This document shows, one piece after another, positions 1-7,631 of a DNA stretch of 64,000 nt. The notes under the pieces were generated by a model. The model did not search any database. It was not told the origin of the DNA and saw nothing but the letters and a program-made list of their open reading frames with translations. Each line of letters starts with the position of its first letter. Position 1 is the stretch's first letter. The position numbers and the translations under genes were made by a program. Origin of the DNA: RYN-133 sp963785425 (GTDB taxonomy: Bacteria; Actinomycetota; Actinomycetes; Mycobacteriales; Jatrophihabitantaceae); NCBI GenBank assembly GCA_963785425.1, contig CAWAVG010000002.1, positions 992,001 to 1,056,000 of the forward strand, in the 5' to 3' direction.

Positions 1-2
1 TT

Positions 3-437
3 GCCGCGCCGTTGGCACCGGCCGCGACGGTACCGACGGGGTTGCCCGACCTGGGTGGTGATTTCCCTTACCACGACACGATCGAGTGGCAGGCGATCCG
101 CGGCTCGATGCGGACGCCCGGACCGGGTCTGGTGTGGGCGCGTCCGCGTTACGGGCTGGTCGTCGGCGAGGCCATGACCGGGTTGCAACGCGTGGTGCTG
201 ATCGGCGACTCGGCCAGCGGTATCTCGGCCACACTCGACTGGGACGAGTGGTCGTTCCTCAACGTCGACCTCGACGTGCACCTGTCGCGCCCGGTCGTCG
301 GCGAGTGGGTGCTCGTCGACGCCGTGACCGACCTCGGCACGTACGGCAGTGCCCTGGCTCGATCGACGGTGTCCGACGTGCACGGCCCGGTCGCAGTCAC
401 TGCTCAGACACTCGTGCTCGCGCCACGAGGCGGGTGA
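3..437 (+). CDS. Acyl-CoA thioesterase-like protein, C-terminal part (5' end outside the window)
   Basis: The frame is open to the left edge, so only the last 144 codons are visible and the true start lies upstream; a TTG at 12 could start a shorter product but is probably internal. The segment looks like the second hotdog half of TesB-type/4HBT_3 acyl-CoA thioesterases: an aromatic-rich stretch (TIEWQAIRG), then ISATLDWDEWSFLNVDLDVHL and a closing strand leading into LARSTVSDVHGPVA. The aspartate in SATLDWDEW and the late 'D.HGPVA.TAQTL' segment are typical of that half. Family members hydrolyse acyl-CoA esters; substrate cannot be told. The downstream DUF4395 gene starts 21 bases later on the same strand. 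Family assignment is by recognition only. Confidence 0.6.
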   Translation, partial: AAPLAPAATVPTGLPDLGGDFPYHDTIEWQAIRGSMRTPGPGLVWARPRYGLVVGEAMTGLQRVVLIGDSASGISATLDWDEWSFLNVDLDVHLSRPVVGEWVLVDAVTDLGTYGSALARSTVSDVHGPVAVTAQTLVLAPRGG

Positions 438-458
438 CCGGTCACGTACAGTCGCGGC

Positions 459-956
459 GTGTTCGCGTTTCCGAACCCGGTGAACGAGAAGGCTGCCCGC
501 ACCGTGGCCGCCGGGGTGGTCGTGATGTGCGCCGCCACCATCGTGTTGACCCTCATCGCCGGTCACGGCTGGCTGTGGCTCACCGTCGTGCTCGCCTACG
601 GATTCGTCGCCCGCGTGGCCACCGGCCCGACGCTGAGTCCGCTCGGACAGGTCGCCACCCGGCTCGTCGCACCGCGGCTCGGGGCGGCGCGTCCGGTACC
701 CGGTCCGCCGAAACGGTTTGCCCAGGCGATCGGCGCCACGCTGTCCGTCGCGGCGGTCGTCGTCGGCGTCGGGTTCGGGGACGAACCAGCCGCGCTCGTA
801 CTCGTCGCGCTGATCCTCGTCGCGGCCGTCCTGGAGTCGGCGTTCGCGATCTGCGTCGGCTGCGCGATCTTCGCCCAGCTGATGCGGCTCGGCATGATCC
901 CCGATGAGACCTGCGAGGCGTGCAACGACGTCTCGGCGCGTCTCGGCGCCGCATAG
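459..956 (+). CDS. DUF4395 integral membrane protein
   Basis: A 165-residue protein recognised as DUF4395, a family of small actinobacterial membrane proteins of unknown function. It opens with FPNPVNEKAAR, has hydrophobic spans at about 14-33, 35-50, 90-105 and 108-130, and carries two CxxC pairs near the C-terminus (CVGC and CEAC), which in this family hint at thiol redox chemistry or metal binding. GTG start at 459 is the first plausible start after the upstream stop. It lies 23 bases before the CPBP protease gene, so the two may be cotranscribed. Function is not known; DUF4395 genes often sit near thiol or sulfur-transfer genes, but no such neighbour is seen here. Confidence 0.75.
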   Translation: MFAFPNPVNEKAARTVAAGVVVMCAATIVLTLIAGHGWLWLTVVLAYGFVARVATGPTLSPLGQVATRLVAPRLGAARPVPGPPKRFAQAIGATLSVAAVVVGVGFGDEPAALVLVALILVAAVLESAFAICVGCAIFAQLMRLGMIPDETCEACNDVSARLGAA

Positions 957-979
957 CCGCCGCGCGCACACTTGGTGCC

Positions 980-1783
980 GTGAGCGCAGTACGCGACGCG
1001 GACGTCGTCACCTCGGCGGAGTCCGGACGGTGGCGCCCGCGGGAACGTCCCGGGCTGGAGCTGCTCGCCGTCCTCGGCATCTCGCTCGGCCTCTCGGGGA
1101 TCACCGCCCTGCTCTCGTTCGTGCGTGCCGAGTGGACCATCCAGGGCGGCATCGGCGCGTCGACCACGACGGTGGTCAGCGGTACCCAGACGACGTATCC
1201 GTGGCTCGATCTGCTCGACGACCTCGCCGGGCTCCTGCACGGCCTCGCTCCCCCATTGCTTGCGCTCGTGCTGCTCGCCCGCTATCCGGCGGGTCGCGGC
1301 TTCGGCGTGGGATTCGACCTGCGCCGGATCCGCGTCGAGTCGCTGCAGGGCGTCGGTTTCCTTGCGATGATCGGCATCCCCGGCCTCGCGCTCGTCTACG
1401 TCGCTCATCGTGCCGGCGTGAACGCCTCGCTCGACGTCGTCGACTTCCCCGACGTCTGGTACCGCGTGCCGTACCTGCTCGCATCGGCGTTCCAGAACGG
1501 CTTCGCCGAAGAGATCATCGTCGTCGCGTTCATGCTCACGCGGCTCCGGCAGGCGGGGTGGACGAAGGAACGGGCGCTGAGCGCGTCCGCTCTGTTGCGC
1601 GGCAGTTACCACCTGTATCAGGGCATCGGCGGGTTCGTCGGGAACATGGTGATGGGCCTGATCTTCGGGTGGTGGTTCCAGCGCACCAACCGCGTCATGC
1701 CGCTGGTGATCGCCCATTTCCTGCTCGACGCGTTCAGCTTCGTCGGCTACCTCTATCTGAAGCCGCACATCAGCTGGCTGTAA
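980..1783 (+). CDS. CPBP family intramembrane metalloprotease (CAAX protease-like)
   Basis: A 267-residue polytopic membrane protein. It shows the three signatures of the actinobacterial CPBP/Abi branch: a glutamate pair (FAEEIIVV, about residues 177-178), the block SALLRGSYHLYQG with its histidine, and PLVIAHFLLDAFSF with the last histidine. In CPBP proteases these residues bind zinc inside the membrane; members process prenylated proteins or peptides, or lost activity and serve in bacteriocin immunity. The FRG that usually follows the EE pair is absent, as in this actinobacterial subgroup. GTG at 980 was chosen because the longer in-frame start at 920 would overlap the DUF4395 gene and add only an Arg-rich stretch. 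Substrate unknown. Confidence 0.85.
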   Translation: MSAVRDADVVTSAESGRWRPRERPGLELLAVLGISLGLSGITALLSFVRAEWTIQGGIGASTTTVVSGTQTTYPWLDLLDDLAGLLHGLAPPLLALVLLARYPAGRGFGVGFDLRRIRVESLQGVGFLAMIGIPGLALVYVAHRAGVNASLDVVDFPDVWYRVPYLLASAFQNGFAEEIIVVAFMLTRLRQAGWTKERALSASALLRGSYHLYQGIGGFVGNMVMGLIFGWWFQRTNRVMPLVIAHFLLDAFSFVGYLYLKPHISWL

Positions 1784-1795
1784 CGCGGACTGCGC

Positions 1796-1865
1796 ACGTT
1801 GCATCCGGCATCGTCGTCGTCACGCGCTGATCGCCCGTCCCGAGCGACGATGCCGGATGCAACGT
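1796..1865. repeat. Perfect 21-bp inverted repeat, 28-base loop
   Basis: Two exact complementary 21-mers (1796-1816 and 1845-1865) flank a 28-base spacer in the 137-base gap between the protease and acetyltransferase genes. The pair could form a long hairpin ending transcription of the protease gene, but it lacks a T-tract and the arm is longer than an ordinary terminator. It could also be one copy of a dispersed intergenic repeat; no second copy was noticed in this window. Confidence 0.75.
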
Positions 1866-1920
1866 CCATCGGGACGCAAACCTGGTGACGCGAGCGGCAC
1901 GGCACTGGCATCGTGACGGC

Positions 1921-3174
1921 ATGGAGATCGTGCACCCTGTCCCCGTCGACGCCGCCGCGGACTGGCTGACCGCCCTTTCGACCACCCTGCTCGGCAACCC
2001 GTGGGACGACACGTTCGGACTGCGGGTCGACCGCTGGAAACGCGAGTGGGACGACGTGCGCACGTGGGGTGTGCGTGACCACGGCCGCTGGGTCGGGACC
2101 TTGGCGACGGAGCAGAGCCGGCTCACCGTCCCCGGGCGCGACGGTGGCACGGCCTCGGTCGCCTCCGACGCCCTGACCGCAGTGACGGTGGCGGCGACCC
2201 ATCGTCGCCGCGGGTTGCTGACGCAGATGCTCACTCAGTCGCTGCAGGAGGCAAGGGACCGCGGCGACGCCGTCTCGATCCTCATCGCGGCCGAATGGCA
2301 GATCTACGGGCGGTTCGGGTACGCGCCGGGTGCGTGGTGCGCGAACTACTCGTACTACACGCGCAGGGCGGGTGCGGCGATGCGGCCTGCGTCGACCGGG
2401 TTCGTGCGCCAGGTCGGAACCGACGAGTTGGCCGAGCACGCCGGCGCGATCTACGACCGCGAACGCGCGCTGCTGCCCGGCGGAATCGATCGCGCGGGGT
2501 CGTGGTGGTCGCGCCGGCTCGGCGCGGGCGGCTTCGACCCGATTCCCGACAACCGCGGGAACTGGATCATGCACGAGTCGGACGACGGGCCCGACGGCTT
2601 CCTGTGCTGGCGCCCGGCCCGCGAGTTCGAACTGAACGGCAAGCTCGGCTCGGTGAAGGTGCTCGAGTTCGCGGCCGCGTCGCCGACCGCCTACCGCAAC
2701 CTGTTCGCCTACCTCGCCGGGTTGGACGCCATCGAGGAGGTGTCGCTCGAGGCGCGCCCGACCGACGAACCGGCACGCTGGCTCATCAAGGACGGCCGCG
2801 CGCTCATGCAGACCGAACTCGTCGACGACCTGTGGTTGCGCATCCTCGACCTGCCCGCCACACTCGAGGCGCGCGGTTACGCCGCGCCGGGGCGACTGGT
2901 GATCGAGGTCGTCGACGCAGACGGAGCCGGATTCGCCGCCGGACGTTACGAGCTCGACGTCGACGAAGCCGGCGCGGCCGGCTGCACCCCGACGACGAAG
3001 AGCGCCGACCTCACCGTCGCACAGCGCACGCTGGCCTCGGCCTATCTCGGCGCCCAGACCCTGCGCGCGCTCGCCGTCACGGGCACCGTCGACGAGCACA
3101 CGCCGCACGCGCTGGCGCGCCTCGACGCGATGCTCGCCACGCCCCGTCCGCCGTTCAACGGGACGGGCTTCTAG
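1921..3174 (+). CDS. eis: Eis-type GNAT N-acetyltransferase
   Basis: A 417-residue protein with the layout of Eis (enhanced intracellular survival) acetyltransferases: an N-terminal GNAT domain with the acetyl-CoA loop ATHRRRGLLTQML (about residues 96-108), a second degenerate GNAT fold, and an SCP2-like C-terminal domain. The tyrosine in IYGRFGYAPG matches the general acid of Eis, and the protein ends in phenylalanine (FNGTGF), matching the catalytic C-terminal carboxylate. Eis enzymes acetylate amines, including aminoglycosides at several positions, and lysines of proteins. ATG at 1921 chosen over GTG at 1885, which would add a 12-residue basic stretch. The stop overlaps the convergent SPFH gene by CTAG. 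The natural substrate here is unknown. Confidence 0.85.
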   Translation: MEIVHPVPVDAAADWLTALSTTLLGNPWDDTFGLRVDRWKREWDDVRTWGVRDHGRWVGTLATEQSRLTVPGRDGGTASVASDALTAVTVAATHRRRGLLTQMLTQSLQEARDRGDAVSILIAAEWQIYGRFGYAPGAWCANYSYYTRRAGAAMRPASTGFVRQVGTDELAEHAGAIYDRERALLPGGIDRAGSWWSRRLGAGGFDPIPDNRGNWIMHESDDGPDGFLCWRPAREFELNGKLGSVKVLEFAAASPTAYRNLFAYLAGLDAIEEVSLEARPTDEPARWLIKDGRALMQTELVDDLWLRILDLPATLEARGYAAPGRLVIEVVDADGAGFAAGRYELDVDEAGAAGCTPTTKSADLTVAQRTLASAYLGAQTLRALAVTGTVDEHTPHALARLDAMLATPRPPFNGTGF

Positions 3175-4394
3175 GTCGTTGGTGGCGCAGGCGGCGGCAG
3201 ATCGTCCGGGGTCGCACGCACGTCCTCGATCGCCTTGGCCAGCGGCGGCACCTGCGGCACCTGAGGTACCGACCGGCCGTCCTCCATGCCCTCGTGGGCG
3301 GCGAGCGTCTCGGGGTCCTCGTCGGAGGCGCGCAGGTTGACCGCCTCGGGCTGGGCGGCCGCCGGCGGCAGACTCGAGTCGAACCAGTCCGAGGTGTCGA
3401 GTCTCTCGCTCGGTGTCTGGTCACTGCCGGTCTGGTTGAGCCACGACGGGACCTCGCCGTCGTCGCCGCCGGCCAGTCGCGACAGCCCTTCGAGGGCCTT
3501 GCTGAACTCGCTCGGGACGATCCACATCTTGTTGGCATCGCCCTGCGCGATCTGCGGCAGCGTCTGCAGGTACTGATAGGCCAGCAGCGCCGGGTCGGGC
3601 TTGGCGGCGTGGATCGCTCCGAAGGTCGTCTCGATCGCCTTTGCCTGGCCCTGGGCGGTGAGGAACCGCGCAGCGCGGTCACCCTCTGCGCGCAGGATGC
3701 GCGACTGGCGCTCGGCCTCGGCGGCCAGGATGGCGGCCTGTTTCTGGCCCTCCGCGGCGAGGATCTGAGCCGCCTTCTGCCCCTCGGCGGTCTTGATCGC
3801 CGACTCGCGCTGCCCCTCGGCGGTGAGGATGATCGCGCGCTTGTCACGGTCGGCGCGCATCTGCTTCTCCATCGCGTCCTGGATGGACGGCGGCGGGTCG
3901 ATCGCCTTGATCTCGACGCGTGCAACGCGGATGCCCCACGGACCGGTCGCCTCGTCGAGCACCCCGCGTAGCTGCGTGTTGATCGAGTCGCGACTGGTCA
4001 GCGCCTGCTCGAGGTTCAGCGACCCGATCACGTTACGCAGCGTGGTGATCGTCAACTGCTCAACGGCCTGGATGTAGTTCTGGATCTCGTAGGTGGCCGC
4101 GCGCGGGTCGGTCACCTGGAAGTAGATGACCGAGTCGACGCCGACGGTCAGGTTGTCGGAGGTGATCACCGGCTGCGGCGGGAAGCTGACCACCTGCTCG
4201 CGCAGATCGATGAGCGGACGCATCCGGTCGACGAACGGCAGCAACAGGGTCAGGCCGGGCCCCTGGGTGCGCACGTAGCGACCGAGCCGCTCGACGACCG
4301 CGGCACGGGCCTGCGGGACGATGCGCACCATCCGAACGATCGTGAACAGCACGACGACCGCCACGACGATCGCGGCGATGGCACCTGGGCTCAT
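3171..4394 (-). CDS. SPFH/Band 7 domain membrane protein (stomatin/prohibitin type)
   Basis: A 407-residue protein: one N-terminal membrane span (about 4-24), then a Band 7 domain (ERLGRYVRTQGPGL, LLPFVD, DLREQV, ISFPPQPV-like segment) and a long Ala/Gln/Glu-rich helical region with repeated AEGQ(K/R) units (about 215-290) typical of coiled-coil SPFH oligomers. The last ~100 residues are acidic and proline-rich with no recognised fold. SPFH proteins form membrane-associated rings that organise lipid microdomains or regulate proteases. It lies 7 bases after the NfeD gene, the usual bacterial partner; together they match the Rv1487-Rv1488 pair of M. tuberculosis. ATG at 4394 begins MSPGAIAA just before the membrane span; the longer upstream frame is arginine-rich noise. 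Confidence 0.9.
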   Translation of the reverse strand: MSPGAIAAIVVAVVVLFTIVRMVRIVPQARAAVVERLGRYVRTQGPGLTLLLPFVDRMRPLIDLREQVVSFPPQPVITSDNLTVGVDSVIYFQVTDPRAATYEIQNYIQAVEQLTITTLRNVIGSLNLEQALTSRDSINTQLRGVLDEATGPWGIRVARVEIKAIDPPPSIQDAMEKQMRADRDKRAIILTAEGQRESAIKTAEGQKAAQILAAEGQKQAAILAAEAERQSRILRAEGDRAARFLTAQGQAKAIETTFGAIHAAKPDPALLAYQYLQTLPQIAQGDANKMWIVPSEFSKALEGLSRLAGGDDGEVPSWLNQTGSDQTPSERLDTSDWFDSSLPPAAAQPEAVNLRASDEDPETLAAHEGMEDGRSVPQVPQVPPLAKAIEDVRATPDDLPPPAPPTT

Positions 4395-4401
4395 CGAGAC
4401 A

Positions 4402-4845
4402 TCAGTTCCCTTCGAAAGGGTCCTTCCAGACCACTGCGGTCGCGCCGTCGATGGCGATGACCGAAACTCGCGTGCCGGCTGGCAGCTGCTGCGCCGGGTC
4501 CTTCGACCGCGCCGACCACTCGGCGCCGTTGAGCCGCACGCGTCCACCGTCGCGTGTCACCTCGTGCAGCACGACCGCATCACGTCCGACGAGGGCCTCC
4601 GACCCGGTGATGGCAGCGGGGCCGGGATTGAGGTGGCGGATGGCGACGGGACGCACGAGCCAGACCAGCCCGACCGTGACCACCAGCGCGACGATCACCT
4701 GCGCGAGCAGCGGACCGCCCAGCGCTGCGGTGGCGGCACCGCCGACCGCGCCCCCGGACATCATGAGCAGCACGAACGTCCCGCTCACGGTCTCACCGCC
4801 GGCGAGGATCCCGGCGATGATCAACCACACCAACCATGCTGGCAT
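4402..4845 (-). CDS. NfeD-like membrane protein
   Basis: A 147-residue protein with three or four hydrophobic segments in the first 75 residues (MPAWLVWLIIAGILAGGE, LLMMSGGAVGGAATA, VIVALVVTVGLVWLV) and a soluble C-terminal OB-fold-like domain (GSEALVGRDAVV, GRVRLNGAEWSARS, GTRVSVIAIDGATAVV). This is the short, protease-free NfeD architecture. NfeD proteins are encoded beside SPFH proteins and are thought to bind them in membrane assemblies. First gene of the pair with the SPFH gene 7 bases downstream. Its 5' side faces the repeat-rich gap 4846-4946. Confidence 0.9.
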   Translation of the reverse strand: MPAWLVWLIIAGILAGGETVSGTFVLLMMSGGAVGGAATAALGGPLLAQVIVALVVTVGLVWLVRPVAIRHLNPGPAAITGSEALVGRDAVVLHEVTRDGGRVRLNGAEWSARSKDPAQQLPAGTRVSVIAIDGATAVVWKDPFEGN

Positions 4846-4868
4846 GTGTTCATACTGGCACTTCTGAT

Positions 4869-4938
4869 CGCGAGTGGTCGGTTATCGCGCGAGTGGTCAC
4901 CTATTAGTGACCACTCGCGGCATAGCTGACCACTCGCG
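4869..4938. repeat. Four copies of a 12-mer forming nested hairpins
   Basis: The gap between NfeD and DUF3097 contains the unit CGCGAGTGGTC twice forward (4869-4880, 4888-4900) and twice inverted (4907-4919, 4927-4938). The inner pair forms a perfect 13-bp stem with a 6-base loop (CTATTA); the outer pair can stack around it. It lies downstream of DUF3097 and upstream of NfeD (both minus strand), so it could terminate the first, bind a protein, or be a repeat element. Confidence 0.7.
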
Positions 4939-4946
4939 GGACGGGG

Positions 4947-5771
4947 TCACGCGGTGACGAAGTCGATGAGCTCCTCGACCGCGCGCAGCAGCGGGACCTC
5001 GACGTCGGCGTAGCTGTCGACCGCCGCGAGCACGCGCCGCCACAACTCGCGCGGATCGCTGACACCCAGCGCAGTGCAAATCCCGTGTTTCCAGTCGATG
5101 CCGCGGGGCACGTCGGGCCACGCCGTGATGCCCAGTGCCGTCGGCTTCACCGCCTGCCACACGTCCACGTACGGGTGGCCGGTTACGAGCAGGTGGGGCG
5201 AGCGCCGCACCTCGGCGGCGATGCGCGTCTCCTTCGACCCGGCAACGAGATGGTCGACGAGCACGCCGACACGACGCTGCGGGCCCGGCCGGAATGCGCG
5301 GGTGTGCTCGGCAAGGTGGTCGATGCCGTCGAGGGGTTCGACCACCACTCCTTCGACGCGCAGGTCGTCGCCCCAGATGCGTTCGAGCAGGGCCGCGTCG
5401 TGCACGCCCTCCACCCAGATGCGGCTCTCGCGCGCGACGCGGGCGCGCGCGCCGGCCACGGCGAACGAGCCGGACGCGGTCTTGGCGGGGTGCGACCGCG
5501 CCGCGGGTTGCACGGCAGGGCGCACCAACGTGACGGGACGCCCGTCCAGCAGGAACGACGCCGGCAGCATCGGGAATTCGCGCCGGGTTCCGTGCCGGTC
5601 CTCGAGCACGACGGTGTCGCGCTTCTCGCCGCTCTCGACAGCACGACCGAGTGCCACGACCGCGCCGCAGAACCGTCCGTCGGCCGTTTCGACAACGAGA
5701 TCCTGCTCGGCCGGCACCTCTGCCACGCGTCGGCGTGGCTGATGAGAGAGCACATCGTTCCCGTAACGCAT
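4947..5771 (-). CDS. DUF3097 family protein
   Basis: A 274-residue soluble protein recognised as DUF3097, a conserved actinobacterial family of unknown function. Typical parts visible are the opening RYGNDVLS, the middle RIWVEGVHDAALLERIWGDD, the block GVLVDHLVAGSKE, then HLLVTGHPYVDVWQAVKP and PRGIDWKHG. The 'VEG..DA.L' and 'LVDHL..GSKE' segments resemble the acidic motifs of Toprim-like folds, but that is inference. ATG at 5771 is the first start giving the family N-terminus; the frame continues far upstream only because GC-rich DNA lacks stops. It is divergent from the esterase cluster, with a 63-base shared gap. Confidence 0.8.
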   Translation of the reverse strand: MRYGNDVLSHQPRRRVAEVPAEQDLVVETADGRFCGAVVALGRAVESGEKRDTVVLEDRHGTRREFPMLPASFLLDGRPVTLVRPAVQPAARSHPAKTASGSFAVAGARARVARESRIWVEGVHDAALLERIWGDDLRVEGVVVEPLDGIDHLAEHTRAFRPGPQRRVGVLVDHLVAGSKETRIAAEVRRSPHLLVTGHPYVDVWQAVKPTALGITAWPDVPRGIDWKHGICTALGVSDPRELWRRVLAAVDSYADVEVPLLRAVEELIDFVTA

Positions 5772-5834
5772 TGCCGCGACGTTAGGCGGACCGGCTGCAC
5801 GGGTTCGCCAGGCGCGCCCAGTAGGTTCGACAAC

Positions 5835-6902
5835 GTGTCCAGCGTCGTGGCCTCGACCGAGGCGGGTGGTCCGGTTGTGGGCGAACACGAGGTGGTGTTC
5901 GTGCTCGCCGACCGCAACCGCCGCCTGAGTGTTGTGCGCCTCGAACAGGACCTCGGCCTCGGCGGCGTCTCGTTCACGCGCGAGCGCACGCAGTGGTGGC
6001 TGCGGGTGCCGCGCCCGCCGGTCGACCGCATGGAGTACCTGTTCGAGATCGAGGACGCGAACGGGCATCGCTCGACCATCACCGATCCGGGCAACCCGCT
6101 GCGCGCTCCGGGCGCCTTCGGCGACAAGTCCGTGCTCGAGTTCCCTGACTACCGCCCGCCGGACTGGCTCCACGCACCCGTCACGGCCGGTGTCACGCGC
6201 GAGTTCGCGATTGCCGCGCCGCTGCTCGACAGCGAGCTCACCGGCACGGTGTGGGCCCCCTGCGACCTGGACGACGACGTGCCGGCGCCACTGCTCGTGG
6301 TCCACGACGGACCCGAGTTCGACACACTCGGCAGTTTCACCCGCTACCTCGCCGCGATGATCGCGGCCGGTGCGGTGCCGCCGATGCGCGCGGCGCTGCT
6401 CGCGCCCGGCGAACGCAACGAGTGGTATTCGGCGAACCCCCACTACGCACAGACGCTGGTGTCGACGGCGCTGCCCGCTCTCCCGGCGGCGACCGTGCGC
6501 ATCGGCGTCGGCGTCAGTCTCGGCGCGCTGGCGATGCTGCACGCGCACCGCACGCAGCCGCCGGCGTTCGACGCGTTGTTCCTGCAGTCGGGCAGCTTCT
6601 TCACCGCTGATCTCGACGGGCAGGAGTCCGGGTTCAGCGGCTTCGGCGCGGCCAGCGAATTCGTCGACTCGGTGCACGACGGCGAATCGGACGCGCACCC
6701 CGTCCCCACCGTGCTCACCTGCGGCATCGCGGAGGAGAACCTGGCGAACAACCAGCGGATGGCGCATCGCCTCGCCGAGCTCGGTTACCCGGCCTCGATC
6801 GTGACCGTGCGCGACGCACACAACTACGTCGCGTGGCGCGACGCGCTGCACCCCCAGCTCACCCATCTGATCACCGAAGTGGCCGGCGATCGTGCGACGT
6901 GA
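5835..6902 (+). CDS. Putative esterase, enterochelin-esterase/esterase-D-like alpha/beta hydrolase
   Basis: A 355-residue protein. About 110 N-terminal residues (LVFVLADRN-like strand segment, WWLRVPRPPVDRMEYLFEIEDANG) look like the beta-sandwich domain that precedes the hydrolase in Fes-type proteins; the rest is an esterase-D-like alpha/beta hydrolase with the nucleophile elbow GVSLGAL, an acidic GIAEEN loop and a late histidine (RDAHNYVAWRDAL). A signal peptide is not seen, so it is probably cytoplasmic. GTG at 5835 gives a start shortly after the divergent DUF3097 gene. The next gene, another esterase-fold protein, overlaps its end by 11 bases, implying coupled translation. Substrate unknown; a peptide or ester product of the neighbouring ATP-grasp enzyme is one possibility. 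Confidence 0.75.
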   Translation: MSSVVASTEAGGPVVGEHEVVFVLADRNRRLSVVRLEQDLGLGGVSFTRERTQWWLRVPRPPVDRMEYLFEIEDANGHRSTITDPGNPLRAPGAFGDKSVLEFPDYRPPDWLHAPVTAGVTREFAIAAPLLDSELTGTVWAPCDLDDDVPAPLLVVHDGPEFDTLGSFTRYLAAMIAAGAVPPMRAALLAPGERNEWYSANPHYAQTLVSTALPALPAATVRIGVGVSLGALAMLHAHRTQPPAFDALFLQSGSFFTADLDGQESGFSGFGAASEFVDSVHDGESDAHPVPTVLTCGIAEENLANNQRMAHRLAELGYPASIVTVRDAHNYVAWRDALHPQLTHLITEVAGDRAT

Positions 6903-7620
6903 ACACATCGAACTCGACCAGGGCTCGCTGATCGCGTACGGGCACTTCGGCCGTCCGGTGCTGGTCTTCCCGTCCGAGCAGGGACGGGCATGGGACTTCG
7001 AGAACAACGGCATGATCGACGCGGTGTCGGACCTCATCGACGCTGGACGGGTGAAGCTCTACTGCGTCGACAGCGCTGACTCCTGGACGTGGTCCGACCG
7101 GTCGGTGTCGATCGAGGAGCGCGCGAGACGCCACGCCGACTACGAAGCGTGGGTGCGCAGCCGGGTGGTGGGCTGGATCTCCGACGACTGCGCAGGGCAG
7201 CTCGACATCATCACGCTCGGCTGTAGCCTCGGCGCCTATCACGCGGTGAACTTCGCGCTCAAGCACGCGCATGTGTTCCCGCTCGCGATCGGGCTGTCGG
7301 GCAACTACGACCCCACCACCTGGAACTCGTGGGGCGAGCCCGGCGACGAGACGTACTTCAACAACCCGATGGCCTACGTGGGCAATCTCAGTGGTGGTCA
7401 CCTCGACTGGCTACGCGAGCGAGTGAGCATCCTGCTGGTCGTGGGCCAGGGCGCCTGGGAGGTCTCGCCGACCGGCGCCCTGCCGAGCACGCAGCGCCTC
7501 GCTGACGCCCTGGAGGGCAAGGGCCTCAAGTGCGAGCTGGACGTGTGGGGCTACGACGTCCCGCACGACTGGCCGTCGTGGCAGCGGCAACTTGCCCACC
7601 ACCTGCCGCGCTTCTGCTAG
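6892..7620 (+). CDS. Esterase-fold (alpha/beta hydrolase) protein
   Basis: A 242-residue protein resembling bacterial COG4947-like esterases. It has GRPVLVFPSEQGRAWD early, the nucleophile elbow GCSLGAYHAV at about residues 112-121, and a C-terminal histidine in DVPHDWPSWQRQL. These place Ser, His and probably an Asp in the normal order for a hydrolase. No signal peptide. It overlaps the previous gene by 11 bases and is followed after 11 bases by the ATP-grasp gene, so the three form one transcription unit. Proteins of this type are often encoded beside ATP-grasp ligases in bacteria, but the reaction is not known to me. Confidence 0.75.
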   Translation: MRREHIELDQGSLIAYGHFGRPVLVFPSEQGRAWDFENNGMIDAVSDLIDAGRVKLYCVDSADSWTWSDRSVSIEERARRHADYEAWVRSRVVGWISDDCAGQLDIITLGCSLGAYHAVNFALKHAHVFPLAIGLSGNYDPTTWNSWGEPGDETYFNNPMAYVGNLSGGHLDWLRERVSILLVVGQGAWEVSPTGALPSTQRLADALEGKGLKCELDVWGYDVPHDWPSWQRQLAHHLPRFC

Positions 7621-7631
7621 GAACAGTAATC

